This document shows positions 17,241 through 28,396 of a stretch of 64,000 nt of DNA, piece by piece. The DNA lies in assembly GCA_000755425.1 (NCBI GenBank), contig BBMT01000006.1, positions 124,001-188,000 on the forward strand, in the 5' to 3' direction. How positions within the stretch are numbered: position 1 is the first letter of the stretch; each line of letters opens with the position of its first letter. Source of the DNA: Vibrio maritimus (GTDB taxonomy: Bacteria; Pseudomonadota; Gammaproteobacteria; Enterobacterales; Vibrionaceae). The notes beneath the pieces are model-generated. The model did no database searches. It saw only the letters and a program-made list of their open reading frames with translations, and was not told where the DNA came from. The position numbers and the translations under genes were made by a program.

Positions 17241-18985
17241 TTATTGAGGCGTTTGACCCGTTTGTATTACTTGTTTTGTCGTCTTAGCTCGCTTAAAGGA
17301 GTATATGGCATAGCCCACCACACTCACTGCGACAATGAAAGAGCAGCCTCTTATGAAGTTAATGAGCATCGGAGCGTTATCGATGAACTCATTCAGTCCC
17401 CAAAGCAGTACTAGTGAGAATACGAACATCACAAGTAGCCCATAACAAGGAGCGTCTATTTTCCCTGGAACCACATACCAACCATCCTCTTTAACGGGTT
17501 TGTTTAATCGAGCGTATTCAGCTTGTTGGCCTTTAACGGTATAGAGATGCATCGTAGTTTGTTTGCCAGTGGTCGCTAAGCTCGCGACGTAAGCCACGAC
17601 AGCGTTGACGACAACGCCGATGACACAATACCAAGGCCAAGCAATATCGGTTGCAACCGCTACATACCAAATAGCGATGAAGCTTGCTGCTACACCGATC
17701 AATAGCCCTTTCTCTGTGATGTGCTTTGAGTAGAAGCCAAGCACGAACATACAGAAGCTTGCGCCAACGAAGTAAGAGCCTGCTTTACTCAGAACTTCAA
17801 GTACTGAACCTGTACTCGTCGCAAACATGAAAGCAGGGATAATGATCAGAACAGCCCACATCACAGTAAAAAATCGTGATGCTTTAAGGTAATGCTCTTC
17901 CGACTCATTCGGCTTGTAGAAGCGCTTATAGAAATCAGCCACAGATACGGTTGCCATGGAGTTAAATGCGGAATCTAGCTCGACATACTTGCAGCAAGAA
18001 TCGCCGCAGCAATGATGCCCATTAGTCCAGGTAAGCCGTATTCACTGGCGTAGTGCAGGATAATAGTATTGCCGTTATCAAACTCTTTACCATCGTAATA
18101 GGCATTGAACAGCACACCCAGCAGAATGAATACAAAGTAGATAAAGAATGCTACGTAGCCCATCATCAACATGGCTTTTTTCGCGTCGCCCATGCTTTTC
18201 GCCGCCATACAGCGTTGAACCATCATCTGGTTACCGCCATACACGGTAGTGTGGAACATGGTCATAGCAATGACGCCCGCCCAAACCGTGGTAACTTCGC
18301 TGAGATTCATGCTGGTGTTGAGCGCATCGGTCATGCCTTTTTCTTTCAGATTAACCATGACGTCAGTCATTGGCATCGGCATACCATTCCAAACCGCTTC
18401 AATGATAATGAAGGCACCAACGAATAGAATGAGCGCTTGAATTACGTCTGTCCAAATAACAGCGGCCATGCCACCCATGACGGTGTAAACCAGTGCAATA
18501 GTAGTGACAATCATGATGCAATACATCACATCAATCCCTGTGATGAACTCAAGGATCATCGCTGTCGCATAGAGTACTGCTGCTGAGCTGAGCGCTTGCT
18601 TGATAAGGAAAATGAACGACAGGGTAATGCGGGAAGCTTTACCGAAACGACGCTCTTGGTACTCGTATATTGAGGTGAGTCCATTGTTGTAAAAGAAGGG
18701 CATGAATACCGCTACGATGAAGAAAATCACCAACGGATAGTTCAGGTGGATTGCGATAACGGATAGGCCTTCTTTGTAAGACCATGCCGGACCACCAAGA
18801 AAGGACATCGCACTGACATAGGTACATACCACTGAAATACCGATGGCCCACCAAGGGATGGTCTTGTCACCCAAAGCAAAATCTTTTGCGGAGGTAACAC
18901 GCTTACCAATAAACGCGCCAAGTACAAGGGTCAGTGCAATGTAAGTACCTAGAATGGTCCAGTTTAGTACGCCAAACTCATACAT
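17241..18985 (-). CDS. sodium:solute symporter (SSS family, frameshift)
   Basis: An inner-membrane Na+-coupled symporter of about 580 residues with 13 or more predicted helices. The N-terminal ILGTYIALTLVLGAFIGKR and the WSYKEG and YEYQERRFGK loops are typical of SSS proteins. The frame breaks near 17978; one extra C gives SMSSLDSAFNSMATVSVADFY, the conserved SSS segment. Its start overlaps the end of the SnoaL gene by 8 bases, so it belongs to the minus-strand operon run from the operator at 21017. It probably imports the pathway substrate or an intermediate acid. Confidence 0.87.
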
Positions 18986-19972
18986 AATGTTGTCCCTCTA
19001 ATTGCTGTTCCATTTGCCCGAAAAGGTCGTAACCCAGTTGCTTCAGTATGTGAGCGATATCGATACCGACCCAGTTCTCCTTCAAAAGGTCTCCCTCGCG
19101 TCGCCAAAAATCCATGACACGCAGTTCAATGTGCTTGCTTGTTGCTGGCAACCCTAGCCATTCACCGTCGCCAGAATGAGTACCATGCATATGTGGCCAA
19201 CCACCGGTGGATACGTAGTCATTTTCGGCCAAAATATTCAGTTTAATATCAACACTTCGATCGGGGAAGGAGAACACAAACGGTCCTTGATGGTGTTTTC
19301 TAAAGCCTTCAATACCGCGAGTGGTGCCAATGGCTGCAGGCCCATACCACATAAAGTCGGAATGCCAGTAGTTTTCGAGCTTCATAGATTGCAGGTCTTT
19401 GCCATCGAACCCACCTAAACAGTCGAGCATATCGAGTACTAGCTTTTTACTCTTGTCACTTTCTGCAGATAGTACCTCTGCACGGTTTAAGCCATCTTGT
19501 GTTGCGGGTGCGGGCACCAAGCCTGTGTGCCCAAGACTCGATCTGAGGGGTTGATACCTACTTGGTTCATGACATCGATAAAATCAGGGATTAGATAACT
19601 TTCGGATATTTGTCCGTTTTCTACACAAACCATCTCGGAATAGCGCAAGTACAGCGTTTTACCCGTACTTGGGATCCCGAAAAGCGGCTGGCTAAAAGTA
19701 CCGACAAAGTAGCCTGTTGAATTAATCCAAACTCGGCCTTCATGCTCACCTTGCATAGTGATTTGGGAGCGTCGCTCAATATCGGGTAGAGCGTTTAACA
19801 AGGGTTGAAGGAAGTTTGTCTCAGTGTCTTTAGTTCCAGTCAAATCGTTAATTGGATGAGCAACACACCATTTTACATTGCTACGAAGCATTTCTTGGAC
19901 AACGGCAGTACGTTCGCTTGGGTGAGCGTTGAAGTAGCGCAAGTAAAAATTGTCAATCACGTTGAGAGTCAT
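18978..19972 (-). CDS. double SnoaL/NTF2-like protein 1 (frameshift)
   Basis: About 331 residues carrying two SnoaL-like polyketide-cyclase folds in tandem. The N-terminal half has PLLNALPDIERRSQITMQGE and RYSEMVCVENGQISESY. The C-terminal half has YWHSDFMWYGPAAIGTTRG and GFRKHHQGPF. The frame breaks near 19550 in a C run; one extra C yields NPLRSSLGHTGLVPAPATQDG, matching the linker VPAPATQDGL of the paralogue at 22266. It is followed by the symporter with an 8-base overlap. Catalysis is unknown; the family fold is used for cyclisation, isomerisation and hydration. Confidence 0.82.
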
Positions 19973-19988
19973 AGATTTTCCTTCTCAA

Positions 19989-20963
19989 TTAACCTTGTTG
20001 AAGTAGGATTTGTTTCCAAACCGCGCTTTCATCGAGCAGAGTAAACTCTCGGCGCAGACCCCAAGGCCCAAACTCAGCATGGCTGATACCCATAATGTAA
20101 ACGTCCTTCCCCGATGGCTTGCCAAACATGCCATAGCCTTCGTGCTTGCCTTGTAGTGACCAGCGAATAGCTGCACGCGGAGACATCATTTTTTCATCCA
20201 GACCGATACGGTGATGGACCTTAAACTCAGCATTAGGGAACGATGAACGCAGAGACATCCAAAACTGATCGACTTCAGAGTGTGAAAGCGCCGTCTGGCC
20301 ACCCGTGTATTCACCAATGCAGGCACGGTCATATTCTTTAGGAATGGCAGAGAATTCAGCGCTCATGATGCGACGAAGCACGTCTTCGTAGCGTTGACCA
20401 TACTCATTGTCGTTACCAACGCCTAGATAAGGTCCCTCGATATCGATTGCGGGCGTAAATGGGAAGGCACTGTGTTCAACGCCACCTTCCGCTTCAATCA
20501 ACTGGCGAGCGTATCGTTCAGAGGTCATGCCGAGCTGTTTGGCAATGGCGCCAATATCGCGAATCATCCATTCGTCGTTGATTTGGTTGTTGATAGCATG
20601 GCAATCGGCAATGATGCGGAATTTCAATTTCTTGTGGGTTGCTTTGCCAAAGACGCCATCTTTTGCATGTGTTGCGGTAGAGATGATTCGATGTGAAGAG
20701 AGCATGCCTTGTTCTGGCGTGCCGGACCAAATGACATCTTCACCCAAAAGCTGTCGGTCAGGAAACTCGGCTAGTGTTCCCATAGTTGCGCCGATAACAT
20801 TCTTGTTACCCTTAACAATAGACAATGGCGTGCGGACAATAATATCGGGTGAGTAGTAATGGTGTAGGGTGCTTAGCCCTCGATCTTCCCAAATTTCTTG
20901 CGTGATTCCCAATATGTAGTCTGGGAAATCGCGCCACTTCTCATCAAAGCCTGCCATGGTCAT
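19989..20963 (-). CDS. double SnoaL/NTF2-like protein 2
   Basis: An intact 324-residue protein with two SnoaL-like halves (about 1-150 and 170-320). The first half contains KWRDFPDYILGITQEIWEDR, HHYYSPDIIVRTP, and SHRIISTATHAKDGVFG. The second has EYTGGQTALS, DQFWMSLRSSFPNAEF and MGISHAEFGPWG. It is closely similar along its whole length to the protein at 29678 and forms one of two subfamilies in the regulon. It is the first gene after operator 21017, with AGGAGG before the ATG. Many Asp/His/Trp residues suggest an acid-base enzyme, but the reaction is unknown. Confidence 0.85.
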   Translation of the reverse strand: MTMAGFDEKWRDFPDYILGITQEIWEDRGLSTLHHYYSPDIIVRTPLSIVKGNKNVIGATMGTLAEFPDRQLLGEDVIWSGTPEQGMLSSHRIISTATHAKDGVFGKATHKKLKFRIIADCHAINNQINDEWMIRDIGAIAKQLGMTSERYARQLIEAEGGVEHSAFPFTPAIDIEGPYLGVGNDNEYGQRYEDVLRRIMSAEFSAIPKEYDRACIGEYTGGQTALSHSEVDQFWMSLRSSFPNAEFKVHHRIGLDEKMMSPRAAIRWSLQGKHEGYGMFGKPSGKDVYIMGISHAEFGPWGLRREFTLLDESAVWKQILLQQG

Positions 20964-21351
20964 GTGTTGCCTCCTTAGTGTGGGGTTGTCTTTTGGTTCT
21001 CGTTATTATTTCTCGTTTTTGATTACGTATCCAAAATGTTACTTTGTTGCAAATATGTCAATACTTTGTTTGTGTTGTAACGTAAATGCGTGATAGCGAT
21101 CTAAAGGTTGGTCGTGTTATGAGCGGATTTGGTTGTGAGGTATGACCAGTAAGGCTTTGACCTCGATGTAACAGTACGTTAATGCAATTGCATACGAGCC
21201 TTAAAAGAAGGCATAAAGCACACTGTGATGTTGAGTTGTGCCAGTGCTAGCAGGCTAAAGGATCCTGCTAACAGCTTGGTTGCATTATTTAATATCTCTA
21301 GACTTACTTTGCAATCGTATGCAAAGTGCAATGAGCAGTGATGCGGTTGTC
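20964..21351. other. intergenic region with operator and promoter
   Basis: The operator at 21017 is the only clear signal. The rest shows no gene-like frame and no strong hairpin. The 3' part is the tail region of the EamA gene, which ends at 21352. Confidence 0.5.
21017..21036 (-). promoter_or_regulatory. LacI-type operator, site 3 (SnoaL 2/SnoaL 1/SSS operon)
   Basis: TTTTGATTACGTATCCAAAA with a central CpG, matching the regulon motif at most positions. It lies 54 bases before the SnoaL 2 start. Confidence 0.65.
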
Positions 21352-22244
21352 TCAGCGGACAGCAGGGCTAGTTATTGGTGCTAGCCTTTTATTCGACATG
21401 TAAAGTTCAAATAGGCTGTTCACAATGATCACGGTTGCACCGAGCATTTGCTGTGCGTTCAAGTGCTCTGAAAATACGATCCACCCGAGGATAAGTGCAG
21501 TGACGGGTTCCAAATAGGAAATGGTGGCATAGGAGCCGAACTCAGCCGCCTAATCGCATAAACGGCAAGAGTTAGGCCAAGAAACCCCGGAACCAAACCT
21601 GTGAGTAGCATCCACAACCACTGCTCCGAATGTTGGATGTGACTGTCGCTCAGCAGTACCAAAGGTAAAAGGATTAGGCTGCCCGCCATCAATTGCCACG
21701 CCGTATCGCTCCATTCACTGGCAGCGGATTTACCAAACTTATTCATTAAGATGAACAAGCAATAACACGCCATGGAGGCAAGCGAAAACAGAAAACCTGT
21801 TGTGTCGTGGCTTATCTCATCACCAGAGCCCTGAATCACCAGAATAAAGCCTGCGATGGCTATCATTACTGACAGCAGGGCAGAGCGGCTCAATTTATCA
21901 TTTAGGAAAAAGTGGCTGATGAGCGAAGCTACCGGCGGTGCTGCATAGAGTGTGATTACAGCAACGAGAATCGTGGTGTGCTGCATGGCCTCAATGTAAA
22001 ACAGAATAAAGGCGGCAATGAAAACACCACTTAGAATTGCCGTTTTTGTTGGTTTGCTTAAGGCGGATTTAATGTGTCCTGTGAGCGCTAAAAACAGCCA
22101 CAGGAACAGTGCACCAAAAGCTAGCCGATAAAAGGTCACTGTCACGGAGTCGACCTCCGATAGTCTAGCCATCAATCCTATTGTGCCCATAGACACTGCG
22201 GCGCCAGCCGCAGCGATTACCGCTGTTAATACGGAATGATTCAT
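21352..22244 (-). CDS. EamA/DMT family transporter (frameshift)
   Basis: A ten-helix transporter of about 298 residues. The frame breaks near 21533. One extra T gives RRLSSASYATISYLEPVTALILGW, the expected helix 9 of the family, and the restored frame runs on to a TGA at 21352 instead of ending early. It is in line with the SnoaL genes at 22266 and 23342 (22-base gap), so it is part of that operon. It may move the pathway substrate or export a by-product. Confidence 0.82.
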
Positions 22245-22265
22245 ATCTAGCTACTTAGATGAACA

Positions 22266-23285
22266 TTATTGAAAGTAGTGGCCAAAGCGAGATTGATTGA
22301 GTTCACGCATTCGCGCAAACACATCAACGCCAAGCTGATTGTAGACATCTAAGATATCCACCAAGACCCAGTTCTCTCGGATAAGTGGACCTTCACAACG
22401 CCAAAAGTCTAAACTGCGCATTGTGATTTCTTTGTCACTCGGTGCGATGCCAAGCCAGCCGTCACCAGACAGCGTCATACTCATTCCGGGCCAAGCGGTA
22501 AAAGCAACGTAATTATTCTCAGCGAAGAGAACACCGTTCTCCCAAATCGTGGTTCTGTCTGGCATAGCATTTAGAAAAGGGATTTGATGGTGTTTTCTGA
22601 AGCCTTGAATGCCGCGCGCTGTTCCGATTGTTGAAGGACCATACCAGCTGCAATGTGGATGCCAGTATGATTCAAGACCCATGGCTTTGGTTCCACCTTC
22701 TGCGTGTTTCAGCAGGCCATGTAGCATGTTGTTTACAACGTGGAAGGTTTCTTGGGTGAGATTTTGGTTTGTGTCACCAAACATTAATCCGTCTTGGGTA
22801 GCTGGTGCAGGCACGTGCCATTCGCGTCCGAGGCTAGGCGATAGGGGCCATGATTGGGCTTGTATCATCAACTCTGGAATATCCCACAGCGCTTGGATCT
22901 CTACTACTTTTCCGTCTTTTACTCGGTAGAACTCATGAAAACGCATAGAGACTTGTTTGCCGGTGGGTGGAATATCAAGCCAAGGCTTTTTGAAGGTTCC
23001 AGTGTAGTAACCACCCGCGCCAACCCATTCGTTTCCATTTGCTTCGTTGGCCATTAGGATGTAAGTGCGTTTTTCTAGATCTGGAATTGCGTTGAGAAGA
23101 GGCTCGAAGGTCTTGGTGTAATATTCTTGTGGTCCTTGCAAGGTTTCAAAAGGGAAACACATGTGAACGCTCGCATCCTGTGACAAGGCCTCATTGAGTA
23201 GGTTAGAAAACTGTTCTGGTTTGCCGTTATAAAGCGCATCGTTAAGCGAGTTGATTAGAGCTTTATTTGATGAATACACTGTCAT
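22266..23285 (-). CDS. double SnoaL/NTF2-like protein 3
   Basis: An intact 339-residue protein with two SnoaL-like halves joined by a WHVPAPATQDGL linker near residue 155. N-half motifs are PLLNAIPDLEKRTYILMANE and MRFHEFYRVKDGKVVE. C-half motifs are YWHPHCSWYGPSTIGTARG, GFRKHHQIPF and MPDRT. It is most similar to the protein at 18978. It lies between the EamA gene (22-base gap) and SnoaL 4 (56-base gap) in a minus-strand operon. Confidence 0.85.
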   Translation of the reverse strand: MTVYSSNKALINSLNDALYNGKPEQFSNLLNEALSQDASVHMCFPFETLQGPQEYYTKTFEPLLNAIPDLEKRTYILMANEANGNEWVGAGGYYTGTFKKPWLDIPPTGKQVSMRFHEFYRVKDGKVVEIQALWDIPELMIQAQSWPLSPSLGREWHVPAPATQDGLMFGDTNQNLTQETFHVVNNMLHGLLKHAEGGTKAMGLESYWHPHCSWYGPSTIGTARGIQGFRKHHQIPFLNAMPDRTTIWENGVLFAENNYVAFTAWPGMSMTLSGDGWLGIAPSDKEITMRSLDFWRCEGPLIRENWVLVDILDVYNQLGVDVFARMRELNQSRFGHYFQ

Positions 23286-23341
23286 TGTTCTCTCCGTGAA
23301 AAGGATTATAGGGAGTGGTCAAAAAAGAAAGTTATATGAAA

Positions 23342-24358
23342 TTAAGCATTTTCTAATGCTGTGCTAGTCGAGCTAGGTAGCTTATCAAGAAGGTCGACAC
23401 CACATTGCTGCCCAAACTCAATGAGGTCTATGAGTACCCAGTTCTCGTGAAGTTTGTCATCGCGGCGAACGTAAAAGTCCATAATGTTCATGCCTATCGC
23501 ACCATGTGTCGGCTGAAAGCCTCTAAAGGGTTTACCAGTAAAGTGACCTTTCAAACTTGGCCAACCGGTAAAGGCTGAAGTCAATCCATCGGCGATCCGC
23601 GCTTGATGATACCCGCCAGTACGACCCGGAAAACTCGCGACAGAAGGCCCTTGAGCAAACTCTTGGAATTCTCTAAATCCGTAGCAAGACCCAACGCCCC
23701 AAGGACCATGCCAGACCATATCTTCATGCCAAAAGTCGGCCATTCCCATACTAGCGAGCTTGCTGCCTTTTAAGCGGTTACAACCACCGAGCATGTCTTC
23801 AACAAGCTCAAGGGTCTTGCGTGATTCATTGGGTTCTTTGTCGTTGTAACATAGCCCATTATCAAGGGCAGGGCCGGGTGCAACTTCGCTGCGACCTTCA
23901 AAGGCTGGAAGAAGGGGATAACCTGCTTGAGCAGCTAACCCCAAAATGTCGAATAAACAGCGGATCTCGACAATCCTCTCATTTTCTATTTTGTAGAACT
24001 CGCCAAAGCGCATTTTTACTGGTTGTTTACTCGCTGGAATACCTAGGTAAGGTGCTTGCATTTCACCGACAAATTCCCCGGCAGAGACGACCCAAGTTCC
24101 ACCTTCAAACTCGCCACCTAAAAAGAGGTACTCTTTGCGATGCACGACGGGAAATGTGTTTGCTAGTGGCCGGTAAACCTCATCAAAGAGTGTGCTGATA
24201 CCGGAAAGTTCACCAATTGGTTGCGGCCCAAAAAACGCAATGCTGTTTGAGAAGACGGCTTCCTCTGGTAGTTGGTAAGTTGATTGAGGTTCGGCGAGAT
24301 GCTTCCAAAGTTGTTCGACAAGCTTTTTTGCAAGTTTAACTGATGTTGAAGGCGACAT
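23342..24358 (-). CDS. double SnoaL/NTF2-like protein 4
   Basis: An intact 338-residue protein with the same two-half layout. The N half has PLANTFPVVHRKEYLFLGGE and MRFGEFYKIENERIVEIRC. The C half has FWHEDMVWHGPWGVGSCYG and FPGRTGGYHQ. It has diverged from paralogues 1 and 3: the GFRKHHQ segment is replaced by EFQEFAQ, which suggests a different substrate or step. It is the first gene after operator 24413, with GGGAGGA upstream of the ATG. Confidence 0.84.
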   Translation of the reverse strand: MSPSTSVKLAKKLVEQLWKHLAEPQSTYQLPEEAVFSNSIAFFGPQPIGELSGISTLFDEVYRPLANTFPVVHRKEYLFLGGEFEGGTWVVSAGEFVGEMQAPYLGIPASKQPVKMRFGEFYKIENERIVEIRCLFDILGLAAQAGYPLLPAFEGRSEVAPGPALDNGLCYNDKEPNESRKTLELVEDMLGGCNRLKGSKLASMGMADFWHEDMVWHGPWGVGSCYGFREFQEFAQGPSVASFPGRTGGYHQARIADGLTSAFTGWPSLKGHFTGKPFRGFQPTHGAIGMNIMDFYVRRDDKLHENWVLIDLIEFGQQCGVDLLDKLPSSTSTALENA

Positions 24359-24412
24359 AGAGTTCTCCGGGAGGATATACAGATCAAGGTGAAGTTATGA
24401 TTGGTAATGGAT

Positions 24413-24432
24413 TATTGCATACCTATCCATTT
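24413..24432 (-). promoter_or_regulatory. LacI-type operator, site 4 (SnoaL 4 operon)
   Basis: TATTGCATACCTATCCATTT, a weaker copy that keeps TTGCAT and TATCCA and lacks the central CpG. It lies 55 bases before the SnoaL 4 start. Confidence 0.5.
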
Positions 24433-24677
24433 ATTGTTTGCGTAATATTTACTCAATGAATGGGTTTTTGTAAACAACCTGTTTCATCAATTGCGGAGTT
24501 TTGTAATGCGGTGATTTTTCATTTATTTCTTTACTTAGTTGAGTTTTGTTGTCTAAAAAACTGCAAATGTGGTCATTGTTTGGTGATTTTATTTGTCGAT
24601 GGTGTCTTATCTAAGTTTATTTTCTGTTGGGTGTTTTTTGCTCAAAGTCTCATTATTAACAATACGGCTATTTAAAA

Positions 24678-24697
24678 GTTTGCATTCGTATCCATAG
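24678..24697 (+). promoter_or_regulatory. LacI-type operator, site 5 (ABC importer operon)
   Basis: GTTTGCATTCGTATCCATAG shares TTTGCATTCGTATCCA exactly with site 2 and has the central CpG. It lies 51 bases before the GTG start of the ATPase. Confidence 0.65.
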
Positions 24698-24747
24698 TGT
24701 GAAAACTTTTGATTAACTTGTTGCGTAAATGTTACTTCGGAGGAAGT

Positions 24748-25874
24748 GTGGCTAGAATTCAACTCAAATCCCTGACTAAAAAGTGGGGAAAAGTCTACGG
24801 CGTAAATGACGTTAACTTAGACATCAAAGATCAAGAGTTTGTGGTCTTTCTCGGGCCTTCTGGTTGCGGGAAGACGACCACGATGCGCATGATTGCGGGC
24901 TTGGAAGATCCTTCTGGTGGTGAAATACACATTGGGGATCGTGTGGTTAACGATCTAGACCCCAAAGACCGAGACGTAGCCATGGTGTTTCAAAGCTACG
25001 GTCTGTATCCCAACCTAACCATCTACGAAAACATCCGCTTCCCACTCAAGGTTCGCAAAGTCGATTCAACGACGCATGATGAAAGAGTCAAACGCGCAGC
25101 GGAAATGGTCGAGCTGGGTGACTTACTGGATCGCTACCCTAGAGAACTATCGGGTGGACAGCGTCAGCGTGTGGCACTGGCTCGCGCTGTTGTCCGTGAA
25201 CCCACGGTTTTCTTGATGGATGAACCACTATCTAACCTTGATGCTAAGTTAAGGGTGTCAACGCGAGCTCAACTTAAGCACCTACAGCATGAGTTGAAAG
25301 TGACGACCATCTACGTTACCCACGATCAAATTGAGGCGATGACATTGGCTGATCGCGTGGTTGTGATGAACGGCGGAGAAATCCAACAAGTGGGCACACC
25401 AACAGAAATCTACAACAACCCAGCAAACGTATTTGTCGCGAGCTTTATTGGCTCTCCTGCAATGAATCTCGTTGAGGGTACGATCAGTGACGGTGTTTTG
25501 AGGCAGAGAATATTCGTATTAGCGGACTAAGCACTGAGGTGACAGGCGAGGTTGTATTGGGTTATCGCGCGGAAGATGCACAAGTTACCGAACATCAAGC
25601 GTTAAGCAGTGTACCGCTGTACAAAAGCTACAGCGAACTCGGATCAGCAGCCCGAAAGCGTCAGGAATTTGAGCCGCAAGTTGCTATCAGTGCACCCGTT
25701 TACAGTATGGAGTTGTTGGGTGATGCCACAATGGTGACGGTTAAAACCGGTAATGCTCTGTTTGCTGCGAAAGCTGATAAACATTTCAGAATTGATATCG
25801 ATCAGCCCGTGAGTTTTGAACTGGATGTCTCTCATTGCCACTTGTTTGATAAGAAAACAGGTCAGCGTATTTAA
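24748..25874 (+). CDS. ABC importer ATPase, UgpC/MalK type (frameshift)
   Basis: About 376 residues. Walker A GPSGCGKTT is near residue 40, the Q-loop in MVFQSYGLYPN, the signature LSGGQRQR near 137, Walker [13 protein letters not shown] and the switch [13 protein letters not shown]. The C-terminal part is the TOBE regulatory domain of CUT1 ATPases. The frame breaks near 25500; one extra T gives VFEAENIRISGLSTEVTGE. The GTG at 24748 is preferred because GGAGG lies just upstream. It powers the import complex with the next three genes, apparently for a sugar-like substrate. Confidence 0.87.
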
Positions 25875-25981
25875 TTTCAATCTATATAAGTATCGGCTTG
25901 TTTATGTGGAACTTCGTTTCAATACGCCGAGTTTTTACTTATCTAGATTGATGCAACGTACAGAAATATAAAGGATTAACA

Positions 25982-27195
25982 ATGTATAAACGTATATTAA
26001 CTGCCGTCGCCATCACTTCAACTTTGTTTGCTACTTCTGCGAATGCTGACTGTGGGTTTACCAATGAAACGGAGATCAAGTCACTCTCTGCAAGTTTCCA
26101 AGCTTGGAAAGTTATTGCGGGAGAGATGCAAAAATGCGGAAAAGTCTCTACTGAGCTAGATAACGAATTTAAGATCAAACAGCCTGCAGCGTTTGCGACT
26201 CAGCCTTCGCTTTATCATATCGCGGGTGTATCCAATGAAACGCTTCAGCCTTTACTGAATGAGAAAACGGTTCGCCCTCTGGATGACTTGGTTGCTAAAT
26301 ACGGTGAGAATTTATCCCCAAATCAGCTGATTAAGGTCGATGGAAAAATCATGGCAATCGCGATGATGATTAACACTCAGCATCTGATCTATCGACAAGA
26401 TATCTTGGAGGAGCTCAATATCGCGACCCCAACGACGTATGATGAGGTGCTAGAGGCGGCGAAGAAAATACGTGAAGCCGGCGTGATGCAATATCCGTTG
26501 GCAGGAACCTATAAAACGGGTTGGGATCTGGGTATGGAGTTTACCAACTTGTATATCAGCTATGGCGGTCAGTTCTTTAATGACTCTAATCAGCCGATGG
26601 TGAACAGTGAAGCCGGTAAGCGAACACTGATGACGATGAAAGCGTACACGGAATATATGGATCCTGAGTACCTCATCGCTGACTCTACTCAAGTTCAGAA
26701 AAAGCTGCAGCAAAACAAAGCCGCTATTGCCAACTTATGGGCATCCCGTGCTGGCGCCGTTGATGACGAAGCTGAGTCTTTGGTATCAGGTAAGATTGCG
26801 TTTGCAGCAGCTCCTTCAGCACTTCCAGGTGGAAAGCCTGCGGCAACCTTGTGGTGGGACGGTATGACTATTGCGGCCAATATTACCGACGAAGAAGCAG
26901 AGGCAGCATTCCGAACTGCCGTGTCTGCACTGACTCCTGAAATGGCAAACTCAAACAGCACAGTCGCAACATGGCTTATAAAAGGTTACGAGCCTAGCAA
27001 GTACTCTACAGCTCTATCGCCAATGCGCAAAAGGGTACCCCGGCGTATCCAGCCTCGGTGCCAATGGGGATGATGCAGGCAGCCTTAGGTAACACAGTGT
27101 CAAATTACTTAACTGGTAGCACTTCTCTTGATGCAACCTTACAAGAGATTGAGTCTAAATACCTAGCAACGGCTAAAGAGTCAGGGCTACTTTAA
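25982..27195 (+). CDS. ABC sugar-type substrate-binding protein (frameshift)
   Basis: A periplasmic family 1 extracellular solute-binding protein of about 404 residues. The signal peptide is MYKRILTAVAITSTLFATSANA. The frame breaks near 27003; one extra C gives KYLYSSIANAQKGTPAYPA, and the restored C-terminus runs to a TAA at 27193. It defines the specificity of the importer. Tryptophan-rich segments (TGWDLG, LWWDGM) may line the binding site. The substrate is unknown. Confidence 0.85.
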
Positions 27196-27207
27196 GACCT
27201 TTATAAC

Positions 27208-27234
27208 GTTACCTCTCGGTAAATGAGGGGTAAC
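27208..27234 (+). promoter_or_regulatory. intercistronic stem-loop after binding-protein gene
   Basis: GTTACCTCTC and GAGGGGTAAC can pair 12 bases after the stop. Such hairpins after binding-protein genes usually stabilise the upstream mRNA and lower permease expression. Confidence 0.55.
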
Positions 27235-27349
27235 ACCATCATCGCCTAGATCTATTCGCGTCAATTTAAAGTGTGTAATGACACAGATGTTCTCACGCCC
27301 TATCGGACGCTAGGCGATTCAAGGACGATGTTTATTTCAGGAGAAAGTA

Positions 27350-28372
27350 ATGCGACGCAGTACCTTTCTGGCATTTATTGCCCCTTCCATTTTCATGATG
27401 GTGTTTTTTATTGCCGCACCATTATTGACCGTTTTTTGGCAAAGCTACACGTCACTAAACCTGTTTTTGAGGAAGTAAAAATAGAAAAGTGTTCGCCCGG
27501 CTTTATGGAACAAATCTGTACGACCGAAGTGACCAGTCGCCCTACGTTTGATAGTGAGGGCAAACCGATTCAAGTTACGGAATTCGTTGGTCTCAATAGT
27601 TACCGAGAGATGTTACAGCCTGAGCGAGTCACCGCTGCTTTGACGGAAGAGGGTGGAAGTCTAGCGAATGTCTTTTCTATCGATTTCTACAAAGCACTTC
27701 GCTTTACCTTAACCTTTACCCTTATTACTTTGCCGCTGGTACTTGGTTTAGGCTCGCACTAGCCATAGCCGTTCACAATACGGTGAAATCGTTACGCGGT
27801 CCGATCATCTTTGTCTCTTTGTTGCCATTTATTATAACGCCTGTCATCGGTGCACTATCCATCCGTTGGCTATTTGTCAGTGATGGCATTTTGAGTGCTG
27901 GTCTCAATCATATGCTGGGCTATGAATTCTCAATGTTTGCTCAATCGTGGACCATTGAGATATTGATGATGTTTTATCGAGTTTGGCACGTTGCTCCGTT
28001 CGCTTTCATCATTTTCTATGCAGGCTTGCAGTCCGTGAATCAGGATACACTTGATGCCGCTATTGTCGATGGCGCGTCACGTTGGGAGCGCACGCGCTCG
28101 GTGATTATTCCGCATTTGATGCCTTTGATTATTTTGTCTCTATGGTCCATCTTATGGATGCTTATCGAGTGTTTGAAGAAGTCATAGGGTTTAGTAGTGA
28201 AGCTCATGTGATTTCATTGCAATGGCTCACTTTTGATTTGCTCACTCCAGACAACACTGGCAACCGTTCAATATCGCGTGCTTCTGCCTCATCCATGTTG
28301 ACCTTAATCGGAATTGTTGTGCTGTTAATCCCCGTCCTACAACGTACTTGGCGCGATCATAAACGCAGCTAA
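27350..28372 (+). CDS. ABC importer permease, MalF type (three frameshifts)
   Basis: The true start is the ATG at 27350 after CAGGAGAAAGTA (MRRSTFLAFIAPSIFMMVFF). Frame breaks near 27461, 27752 and 28138 are cured by C, C and T, giving SLNPVFEEVK, GLGLALAIAV and LSSMVHLMDAYRVFEE. The restored protein is about 341 residues. The EAA loop is recognisable (DAAIVDGASRWERTRSVIIPHLMP). A periplasmic loop after helix 1 carries two cysteines (KCSPGFMEQICT). Confidence 0.83.
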
Positions 28373-28396
28373 TCAACAAATTAGAGGAATAAAGTT

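Larger units (their letters stand above)
24359..24747. other. divergent control region with two operators
   Basis: The 390-base spacer holds operators at 24413 and 24678, one next to each divergent gene and 265 bases apart, which would allow DNA looping. It is AT-rich with no supported gene. Confidence 0.5.
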
